From: Brachionus manjavacas
Taxonomy: Eukaryota > Rotifera > Eurotatoria > Ploima > Brachionidae
DNA length: 64,000 nucleotides
Reading direction: 5' to 3'
Assembly: GCA_019054805.1 (NCBI GenBank)
Contig: JAHQIY010000006.1
Coordinates: forward strand, 6,262,001-6,326,000
The position numbers were made by a program, and so were the translations under genes. The notes under the pieces are model-generated. The model was not told where the DNA came from. It worked only from the letters and a program-made list of their open reading frames with translations, and ran no database searches. Positions 1 to 9,200 of the stretch are shown one piece after another (position 1 is the first letter of the stretch; every line of letters begins with the position of its first letter).

Positions 1-929
1 AATAAAAAAAATTAGTTAATTCATTTAACTACAATTGCATTAGATTCAGCGATTAAGAATAGAAATATTAAAATAAAGAAAAATACATTTGTAGATTTAA
101 ATTATAAAAAAATAATAAATAAATAAAAGAATTATGACCAGCGTCATAAAGGAATTAATATTTTTTAATTATAAACTTATACTTTCGTTATTGTAAAACT
201 TAAATTTAAATTGAACAAAAATTCATCCTTTTTTAAATAAATTGAAATTAAATATAATAAATTAAAATTTAAAAAATATTGAAACATATTTGGTTGCACC
301 TATTTTATCTAAAATAATTTTTCTAATGTTAAAATTAGGCAAAAAATAAAACATCAATTAGATTTAAAATGATTAAAGATTTGATTAACAAAAAATTTAT
401 TTTAGGTTTAAAAAAGATGCAACAAGCTATGTATTTTTTTAGATATATTATTTCATCTTAAATTTTAATTTATCAAAAAAGGAAGAATTTTTGCTCAATT
501 TTCATTTGGATTTAATAATATCCAAACATTCTGCATCTAAAGTTTATATGGATTATAGATTGGAAAAATTATTAAGAACGAATTTATAAATGAATTGATT
601 TTTTATCAAAAATATTTACACCATTTGAGTTCTAAACTTTATTTAATTTCTTAAAAATTTCGATAATTCTAAATTTTTAAAAATTTTCAAAATTCTGTTT
701 TTTTTGTCTAAATCAATAAATTGTAAGGATTCATTTTTTTCAAAAAAATTTTTCAATTTATTTCGGTTTAAAATTCACCTAAACTTGATTTTTTTAGGTA
801 TTGAAAATTAATTTTAAAGAGACAAAAATTCTAAGAAATAAATAAAAGTAATTTGAAAATTTCAATTCTTTATCATTAAATCAAATAATAACATGAAAAA
901 TGATTGAAAGAGCTTGAATCAAAACTTAC
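1..929. other. AT-rich sequence, probable DNAAF1 intron
   Basis: No exon is recognisable. The DNAAF1 exon at 930-1004 ends at a GTAAGT donor on the minus strand, so this stretch is most likely intron leading to exons beyond the window. A block at about 288-408 resembles one at about 2140-2262 in the same orientation. Confidence 0.5.
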
Positions 930-1719
930 GATTCGAACAGTTAATGTTTTCCGGTAATCTTTGATCATTTTGATAGCAGGATTCCCCATTAAATTTAGAA
1001 CATGCTAGAGAAAAAGAAAAACTTTACTTTAAAAATTTTTTTGTTAGAATAATTAAATCAAAAATTACTAAATTTTTCATTTTATCGAATATTTCGATAA
1101 CTTGAGGATCTTCTATACAATTGTGAGATAAATCAAGACATGAAATGGAGTCACATTCGATCAAATGCTCCAAATCTTGGTATGTTTCTATTTTGTTATG
1201 AGATATGCAAAGAGAAGTGAGTTTTTTACAACAACTTAAATTTTCTATTTTTGTAATGTAATTATTGCTCAAATTGATGGTGTCCAGTAATTCAAGTGGT
1301 TCCAAATTTTCTATTTTTCTGATCAAATTCTGCTGCAAATACAGACACTTAAGCTCTTTTTGATTATCTAAATTTTCAATTCGGTTGATGCCATTGGATT
1401 CAAGCCATAGACACTTAAGTCCAGTGTACTCTTCAAGATTTTCAATAGTGCTAAATCCTTTAAAATGAAGGTACATCACGTCATTTAGGTACGGTGTTAA
1501 ATACAGTTTTTGCTCTTTGCAGTGTTTGCGTAAAAACTCTTTGGTCATTCTTGGACCAAACCGAGATTTATCTGAATCGGAATTTTTTTCCTGATTTTTC
1601 ACATTGCTATTTTCGGAAATTTTGGATGAATTTTCGATTCGAATGTTATTTTCTCGTGGTGTAGCTGCAACCTTCTCAACATTGGGACACTCTGGTATCT
1701 CTTCAATTAGGGTCGGCAT
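930..1719 (-). CDS. DNAAF1: Dynein axonemal assembly factor 1 (LRRC50/ODA7), 5' part
   Basis: DNAAF1 is a cytoplasmic leucine-rich-repeat protein needed to pre-assemble axonemal dynein arms in motile cilia. Exon 1 is 1069-1719 (217 codons, ATG at 1719-1717). A 64-nt intron, 1005-1068, is followed by exon 2 at 930-1004 (25 codons), which ends at a GTAAGT donor; later exons lie outside the window. Residues 1-55 are a low-complexity lead. From about residue 57 comes the family-specific block [15 protein letters not shown], then LRR units with LxxLxLxxNxI spacing (about 100-217). Exon 2 encodes the LRR cap with [16 protein letters not shown], very like the family motif at this place. The gene is partial only because the window ends. 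A perfect X-box lies 88 bp upstream of the start codon, as expected for a ciliary gene. Confidence 0.93.
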
Positions 1720-1806
1720 TTTTCGGGCGTATTAAAATATCAATTATAATTTAGTATTAGAATATCAATTAAACTCAAAATGTTCACTAAATTTGTTGAT
1801 TTTTCT

Positions 1807-1820
1807 GTTTCCATGGCAAC
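1807..1820. promoter_or_regulatory. X-box (RFX binding site) upstream of DNAAF1
   Basis: The 14-mer GTTTCCATGGCAAC is the reverse complement of the classical X-box form GTTGCCATGGAAAC, with both half sites intact. It sits 88 bp upstream of the DNAAF1 ATG. RFX factors bind such sites to drive ciliary genes across animals. Binding here is inferred from sequence and context. Confidence 0.8.
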
Positions 1821-2983
1821 CTTTTTTAACTATGCTCATTTTTGGGACATTAATTTAGTATCCAAAGAATTAGTCTTTGTGAATTTAAAATATATTAATT
1901 TTTTTTTTAATTTTTTTAGGAGTAATTTTTTAATTGTGTTTTAGTTTTAATATAATAAAATTTTTGATAAAAAACACAAACTTTTACTTAATTAACACAA
2001 GCTGACTGAAACTGAAGGAAATAAATGGTAAGAATTCAAGTCGATTTGTGTTTGAAAATTTATGATTCCTAGATCTTTATCTAATGATACACGTAATTGT
2101 ACGTAAATTTACGTAAAATTTCAAAAGAGATTTTACTCTGTTGCATCTATTGTACCTAAAACAATTTTTCTAATGTTGAAATAAGATAAAAAATAAAACA
2201 TCAATAAGATTCAAAATGATTATTGATTCAATTAACAAATAAAAAATAAAGATTTTATTTTAGTGTTTTTTAAATTCATTAATTTTAAAAAGACATATGA
2301 ATCTTTCCAAAATTCATTAATTTTATTTAAAAAAATGCTGATTTTCTATGAAAGTAATTGCAGTATTTTTTTAAATTTCAAGAAATGCTTTAAATATCAC
2401 ACCGGCATGCCTCATAAGATAATAAATAACAGTACTAATTTGGAGGTCATATTAATTAGTCTAATCAAGGTTTTTTTTAAGCTTCAATTGCAAATAGCAA
2501 AACAAATAAGTTTAAATCTTCACTAAAATAAAGACTTTCTGTTTTTTGAGTTGCATGTCCGGGTTTATGAAAAAAAAAGAAAAAGTCATATTGTTGCATT
2601 ATATCAGAATTTAAGCATACTTTTTTATTAGAATCTTAAATTTTCAAAAGTTAATTAAGATTTTTAGTTTTTTATTTAAAAATTAAGGTATTTTTTTCAA
2701 TTTTTTAATAATAAATGACTTATCTTTGTTAAACATGATTTTTTTAATCTTTAATTAGAAAGAAAATTAAATTCTATCAGACCTAAAATAAAATAAAATT
2801 AGTGCAGAGGTACATTCTTGGATTTAACAAACTTTTCTTAAATATTAATTTTGTTTAATCTAAAAATAACGCACTTAAAATTGTACACTGTAATCTTTTA
2901 GAGTAACATTTAGACTCTAATGTTACATTTAAGTAAACGAGTTTGAAAGAGTCTAAACAGAGGATAAGAGGTAAGAATATTAA
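1821..2983. other. Intergenic AT-rich region
   Basis: No gene is supported. It contains a copy (about 2140-2262) of a segment also seen at about 288-408. A short piece at about 2802-2850 (GTGCAGAGGTACATTC) resembles an end of the small repeat at 16151-16330. An 87-codon open frame at 2263-2526 is low-complexity and looks like chance. Confidence 0.5.
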
Positions 2984-2991
2984 ATTTAAAC

Positions 2992-3277
2992 CAGAGTTTG
3001 TCAAAAGTCAAACTTTAAAGTCAGAATCGTTAAAAGTCAAAGTCAGACTTTGACTTGAGTCCACTCAAGTCAACTTAATTATTTTCAGGCCATAACATTA
3101 GACCTCATCATTCTATATTAGCACCAAATTAAATAAAATTAACAATGATAGAATTTAATTTTAAAACATTGAAATTCGAGAACTAAATTTTATTTAAAAC
3201 AAAAATTTAAAAAAAAAAATTTTTAGTTTTAGTCAAAGTCCAGACTTGACTTTGACTATGACTTTTGATTAACTCTG
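2992..3277. mobile_element. Non-autonomous hAT element (MITE) with 8-bp TSD
   Basis: The element begins CAGAGTTTGTCAAAAGTC and ends with the inverted form of CAGAGTTAATCAAAAGTC. It is flanked by exact 8-bp direct repeats ATTTAAAC at 2984-2991 and 3278-3285, the target-site length of hAT transposons. The subterminal sequence is full of AAGTC and AAAGTC motifs in both orientations. There is no coding capacity in its 286 bp. A second member with the same termini lies at 32526-33364. Confidence 0.85.
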
Positions 3278-3329
3278 ATTTAAACTACCTGAATTTTTTG
3301 ATAATTTCAAGGAAATTGAACCAAAAGTA

Positions 3330-3651
3330 CAAAACGGTGAGATAAACTGGAATTTTTGGGAGCTAAAGATCAAACAAGATGGTATTAGTCGATATTATTG
3401 TCGGTTCATGGGACATGGCTGTAGATTATAATTTGTTTTAGAATTAATCGATAGTAATAGATGCAAATTCAAAGAATCAGAAGAGACCCATTCGAATCAT
3501 CCGGAATGCCATACTTGAATCTGAAGAAGATTCGGATAAAGAACTTGAACAAGCCCCAACATCATCTAAAAGACACAAGCCGAATGATGCAGCTTTATCA
3601 ATAGAGAATATTTGTAAAACTTGTAATGCCCCAATGAAGAAAAAAAATTAA
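3330..3651 (+). pseudogene. FLYWCH-like zinc-finger relic of a transposon
   Basis: Conceptual translation gives WNFWELK, then YYCRFMGHGCR and, after an in-frame TAA at 3429-3431, a stretch ending HSNHPE. This Cys-x-x-x-x-x-x-Cys then His-x-x-His layout resembles the FLYWCH/WRKY-type finger found in MULE-related proteins. A frameshift follows near 3512, after which a hydrophilic tail with CKTCNAP ends at TAA 3649-3651. The stop and frameshift show it is dead. Family assignment is tentative; it could belong to another class of transposon with a Cys2His2-type DNA-binding domain. Confidence 0.5.
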
Positions 3652-4605
3652 ATTTTTTGATTATATTTTTATTACTAAAAATATTTTTATTAATTGATTA
3701 AATGGAAAAACTAATTTTTTTTGGTATTCTTACTATTTATGTTAATTTTAAATACAAAAATGACACAAAATTAATATTATTATTTTTTTATATATTTATG
3801 GGTTTTGCATACCATCTAAATGATACACTGTAAGGATTTAGAGTAAAAATTTTAATACATTAATGTAACATTTTAGAGTTGACAACTTTAAAGTAACATT
3901 TAAAAGTTTTTACTTCAAACAAATATTTTTTATTTTACTATAAAATAAAACTTAACGCTGACAATTTTTTGTTCCCATCCGAAAATATTTTATCAAATAA
4001 TTTTTATTAAGTTATTTTCTAGTTAGAATAAAAATCTAAAAAAATACAAAATAATTTCTAACTAGTTTTTAAAAACTAATAAATAAATTTTTTTTCTAAA
4101 AATTATTTCGCTTAAATAGACCATTTTTCGGCTTTATATTAATTCTATTCTCTAATAAATTCCATAAAAACATATTTCAAGGCAAGTAAAGAGACCAGTG
4201 ACTTTTTCATTTGATAACTATAAAACACTTAATTTATTTAATAAAAAAAAATTATGATAGTTGAAGAGATTTTAGAGAACCTAATTTTAGGCTGAGAATA
4301 TTTTAGTTAGGTGATTTGACTTCTTTAAAAAATCAAAAAAAGATAAAAATATCAATTTTATTTAGATATTGGCAAAAATTTGTTGAACATTTATTTATAA
4401 ATTTAAGATTGAACTGATTAGAAGATTAAAATCTGAAGAAATTTTTTCAATTCCACTAGTAACTAGGTTCTTAAAAAATCGTCAAATTTTTTTTATTTAT
4501 TTAAGGAATTAACTCATAGAAAATTTAATTAAAAACTTAGAGTGATTCCTAGTTAAAAAATGAATTTATTTATACAAATGAATTGAAAAAAAGAATCACT
4601 TTTAA
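3652..4605. other. Intergenic AT-rich region
   Basis: No gene or delimited repeat is supported. The 3828-3910 stretch (ACACTGTAAGGATTTAGAG, then repeated AAGTAACATTT) resembles 2884-2935 and may be a decayed MITE. Confidence 0.4.
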
Positions 4606-5061
4606 ATGTATTTGAAAAAAATAATTCCAATCTTTTTCCTATTTTTATCTTATAAAAATCCTATTCATTCTCTCAAGTGCTATAAATGCGCTAATTATGG
4701 ACGCTTGCAAAATGATTTTGTTTCCAAAAGCTCATGCAATTCTCCAACTAGTAATGACCAGTCGGATTTCTGTGATGCCGCATACTGTTTCGTAAGATTT
4801 CTTAAATTTTTTTAAATATGATAAAAAAGTTAAATTTTCTTCAAGAAATCGTCAGTTCTAATGGCAGATCTAAGTAGTTCAATTTTGCGCGGTTGCGCAT
4901 CTAGTGACAAAATTTATGAGCTTTCAACCAAATTAGTTGGATATCAGTCTGAACTTAATTTTTGCAACTCAACCAATTTCTGCAATTCAGCATCCACAAC
5001 TACCAGAAAAATCACCCTAATCTTATTTGGCATTTTAAATTTTTCTACAATTTTCTCTTGA
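4606..5061 (+). CDS. Secreted/GPI-anchored Ly6/uPAR-type three-finger protein
   Basis: Two exons, 4606-4791 and 4846-5061, join across a 54-nt GTAAGA-AG intron in phase 0 and give 133 aa. Residues 1-22 are a hydrophobic signal peptide. The mature chain starts LKCYKC, typical of Ly6/uPAR proteins, and has cysteines at 25, 28, 44, 56, 61, 79, 102 and 108, with the family-like FCNS close to the end. The last ~16 residues are hydrophobic and follow a Ser/Thr-rich spacer, as in GPI-anchored members. Such proteins sit on the cell surface or are secreted and often modulate receptors or channels; the partner here is unknown. The gene converges on SNRPB, with 118 bp between stop codons. Confidence 0.8.
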
Positions 5062-5179
5062 TCAAAATTTTATTAAGTGGTTAACATGTATTTTTACATA
5101 AAACAATCTTCAAAAACAAAATAATAAAATGTTAACTTTTATAAAGAATTTTTTAGTATTTATTAGTGAATCTTTAGTT

Positions 5180-5848
5180 TTATTGAGGTGGTGGAGGTGG
5201 CATTCTTGGCGGCATTCCAGGCGGTAGCAAAGGTGGTGGTATCATACCAGGTCGGATTGGAATTTGGGGAGCCATTTGGCCTGGAGCTGGCAATCCAACT
5301 TAAAAACAAAAATAAAAATTTTATTCGAAGAAAACTTAATTTTTGTTACCTCCTCGACCGGGACCCATCAAACCTGGAACGGGCGGTCCTCTAGGCGGAA
5401 GGCCGCCTGGTGGCATTGGTGGCATTCCCGCTGGCGGGACTACTCCTCTGCCAGCTTGCATTGCTCTACCTAGACCAGGCAGACCTGCGGCACCGGGCAA
5501 GCCAGGAATTCTCGCCATAGTGACGTCTTCTTTAGGTGGTGGACCCTCAACTGTTATTGTGACCAAGTGCTCTCCACGAAGCAAAACAAGACCAAGTGTT
5601 CGCTTTTCTTCTTTTTCTTCTTTGCCACCCTTTGGCCTTACTTTTCTGAATTCTTCACAATCTCCAAGTATTATGTTCATGTGCTTATCGAATGCCTTGA
5701 ATGTGCCCACAAATTGTCGACTATCCTGAAGGGTCACCCTAATTCGATAGTTTATATTATGCAGCATTTTGCTGCTTTTTCCTTGGCCTGGCTGCAATTA
5801 GAAAGTAAATTAGAAAAGATTTTAACATTTGCGCATAAAAATTACCAT
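5180..5848 (-). CDS. SNRPB: Small nuclear ribonucleoprotein SmB/B'
   Basis: SmB is a core protein of the heptameric Sm ring on U1, U2, U4 and U5 snRNPs. Exons: start codon ATG alone at 5848-5846, then 5350-5791 and 5180-5298; introns are 5792-5845 (54 nt) and 5299-5349 (51 nt). The product is 187 aa. After [11 protein letters not shown] come Sm1 ([21 protein letters not shown]) and Sm2 ([12 protein letters not shown]) motifs with the family's VEGPPPK linker. The C-terminal part is rich in Pro, Gly and Met (PPGM and related), the tail that binds proline-reading proteins. The tail is shorter than in vertebrate SmB (about 240 aa). Choosing the ATG at 5848 restores the usual GKSSKML N-terminus; without the first intron no ATG is available there. 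Confidence 0.95.
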
Positions 5849-6076
5849 TCCAAACTAGTAGTCAATTTTTTTCAAATTATCAATCTGAAACTTAAAAAAA
5901 TTTAAATTTTTCTTGGCATGAGTTTAAATTTAAGAAGATTTTAAAAGAGCTAATTTCAACAAAATTGTGTGAATGCATTAGATTTTTTGATCAATTTGAA
6001 ATTCAAATTTTGCAATGCCGCTTTCAATTTAAAAAGACAAAAGCTAAGGCTTTGTTTAAATTTTAAAAAAATTTTG

Positions 6077-6090
6077 GTTGCTATTGAAAC
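6077..6090. promoter_or_regulatory. X-box-like site upstream of CCDC34
   Basis: GTTGCTATTGAAAC matches the X-box pattern RYYNYYATRRNRAC at all but one position. It is 114 bp upstream of the CCDC34 start codon and in the 355-bp divergent interval shared with SNRPB. Confidence 0.6.
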
Positions 6091-6203
6091 TCAGTTTCGA
6101 CCCTTATCAATTCAGAATTAATAAAGCTTTAATAAATTAGTGCTCAGTGACAAGTAGTCATTAATCAGTTGGATAAGATTTAAATAATTATTTTAATTGA
6201 AAT

Positions 6204-9200
6204 ATGAATCAGACTAAAGGTGAATTTTAAATATTTTATTACTGCAACTTTTTTAAAATTTTTTTAGTTATATCTTCGGAAGACTTTAATGAGGAGTATT
6301 TTGACTTGGACACTTCGTTATGTGATATTGGCGAGACAATATCCCTCTATGAGTACGATTATAACGATCAAAGGTATTTTAATTTCAAATTTGTTCTAAT
6401 AAATTAAATAACTTATTTTTTTTTTAAGTCAAAATTCGAAAAGGTTAACTTGGGAAGAATGGTATATTAAAAAAAAACTTGAAAAATTTAAAAATGAGCA
6501 AAAAATGCAGAATGATATGAAAAATGTGAGTTTAAATTTTTTTAATTTTCGGATGATGCTTAAACTAATAAAAACAAACTATTTTTTCAAAAATTAAAAA
6601 TCAAATTTATTTAAATTTTAAAATAAAAAGTGCTTCTTTAGCTTCATGTTTAATTTAGGGATTTAACTTGATAAGAAAATTCTATCCAGAAAAATATTTA
6701 AATAACGTATGTCTTAACATACAAACAATTTAATTTATAATTTTAATTCAACTTAAGCTTTTAAAATTGGACATTAAAAATTTAACTTTTAAAAATAAAA
6801 ACTAAATGTTTAGCTCAAAATATTTTTTGATATATTATAAAAAGTCAATTTTTAAAATGATTTAAAGATAAAGAATATTTTTTAAATTTTCTTTGTTATT
6901 TTTTTTTGTAAATTTTATTTGAAATCCTATCAATTCTGGTAAATATTCTAGTTTTATATTGAGAAATTGTAACAAAAATTTGGACTATGACTGACTAAGC
7001 AAGAATTTTTATTTGTATTAAATATTTTCCGACATAATTTAAGACTGCAACTAAAAGTAATTTTTTTAAACAAATAATTCCTTTTTAAGAAAAATTGGTA
7101 CAAGATGGGTAGTTTATTAAAATTAATAAGGAGATTTGTCGATAAAATAAAATTTCTTTAATTTAAAATATTGGTATGATTTTTCGAAAAAAAAAAAATC
7201 AATCAATAAATTTTAGAAAATAGTAAAACTTAATTTGAACAAGTCTTGACTTGTACTTTAAAACACTTCTTGTTTTTGATCTAGTAAAATACTCAATTTT
7301 TATGACTCGTGACTTAAATGCTGAACTATATTATTATCAGAACACCAGAACTAAAAGTTAAAATTAAAGAAAAAAAGACTGAGTATATAAATCCAACAGT
7401 TTTATTTTGGTTCACTTTAACAGGTTACCTTATTTATTTAATTTAATATTGAAATGAATGTTTTTTTATTTCTAAAACTTGAAAGAAAATTGGAATTCAA
7501 AAAAAATAATTTGGAAGAATTTTGGCAAACTAGTATATTCGATTTAACGTTAACACAAATTTAAACATTTAGATTAAATTAAAAAAAAACATTTTTTTTA
7601 TTAAATGAAAAATCGAATCTTTAAAATGTAATATTCTAAATAAAAAAATAATGATATTTTAATTTTTTTAATTTAATTAAATTTTATTCCTAATCCTAAG
7701 CCTAAATAAAAATTTTGAAAAAAGTAGTTTTTAATTTGGATATCTAGCTTTTAATTTTTCTTTTAAATTATAAACAAAAAAAATAAAAGTTATTTAACAG
7801 CATTATTTTGATTTTAAAGTAAAAATTTTCTTTGATAATAGCGTAAAATTTTGCAAACTACCGCATCAAGTTCAGGTGTAAAATGATTAAGTTAAAAAGT
7901 TAAAAATGTTTTTTTTATTTTTTTGCAAATTATTAAAATTTAACTCGGGATAAAATTAAAATTCTTTATTTTATTTAGTAGCCTTATAAAAAAATCAGTA
8001 TTTTTAGATTTAAGTATTTTAACCCTAAAATTTAACAAAAGAATTTTAAAAAAATCTAAATAATAAAATAATAGAAGCTAAATAAGATTTTAAGCAATTT
8101 TTTGTATTAACTAAAATGTGAAAAAATTTACATTGTAATATAAGCTTATACAGTGTAGAAAATTTAGAACATTTAAATTTTTTTTATGCAAGGTTTGTTT
8201 CTTGAAAGCCGTGGGATAAATAAAAAAATAAAAAGATATTTTTTTTTGAAAATTATTTAAAATAATTTTTTTATCGGAAAAGTAAAAAAACTAGGATATA
8301 AAAAAAATCGAAGTAAAAATACCGCAAAAAAAAAGGAGTACAATTTAGAACATTTATTTTTTAACACTTAAAATGCCCACCCTTAGCTTTAATACACTCA
8401 GCAACACGTTTTGGCATAGATTCAATCATGTTTTTTACTACTTCACTAGGAACTTTCAACAATTCATCAAAAAGAACGCTTTTTAGATGCTCTACTGACG
8501 TAATTTTTGTATTGACCATTTTGTGGTCATTATATGACCATAAATTCTCTAATGGATTGAGATCAGGTGATCTTGGGTACCAGGGGAGAGCTGTTATTTT
8601 CTTTCTTGAAACCAATCTCGAACGGAATGAGCAGTATGGGCTCCGTATCAAAATAGCTAAGTTTAAAATTGCTAAATTAAATTAGCTGTTTCATTTTAGC
8701 TAAGTGATTTTTTTAGCTCTTTCAATCAAGTTAATTGTTAAATTAAATTAGCTAAAATCAAAATCGCTAAAACGAAAAATAATTAGAATCAAGATTGCTT
8801 AGTCATTAGTTTCTTTAAATAATTGTTGAAACCAAACACATTAAAATAAAAAATCAAACAAAATGGATGAGCTTACCGAGTCAATTAGAAATTTGAATTT
8901 GAACAAAGGTTTTGTTTCTCTCTCTTTTTAAAAATTTTTAAACGATTCTTATAAAATCGTTCAAAAATGAACAAAATCGAGTTGAACGTGAGCTGGTACG
9001 CTTAAAAACTGGTATTGTTTGCAAACGGAGACCTAAATATATGTTTTTGGATGATAGAATCAAGTGTATGTTAGGTCAATATAGAAAGGAAAATTTAAAA
9101 GATACTGTTCGTAATTTAAGTTTAATATTGAAATATTGAAGGGACATTTTTTGATTGACAAAACAGATTTTTTTTAAAATAATAATCAATTAGTAATTTA

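Noticed and set aside
2263..2526. 87-codon plus-strand frame
   Set aside because: Low-complexity Phe/Leu/Lys composition, no splice logic and no family resemblance.
5343..5729. 128-codon plus-strand frame rich in Pro and Gly
   Set aside because: It is the antisense of the SNRPB proline/glycine-rich tail.
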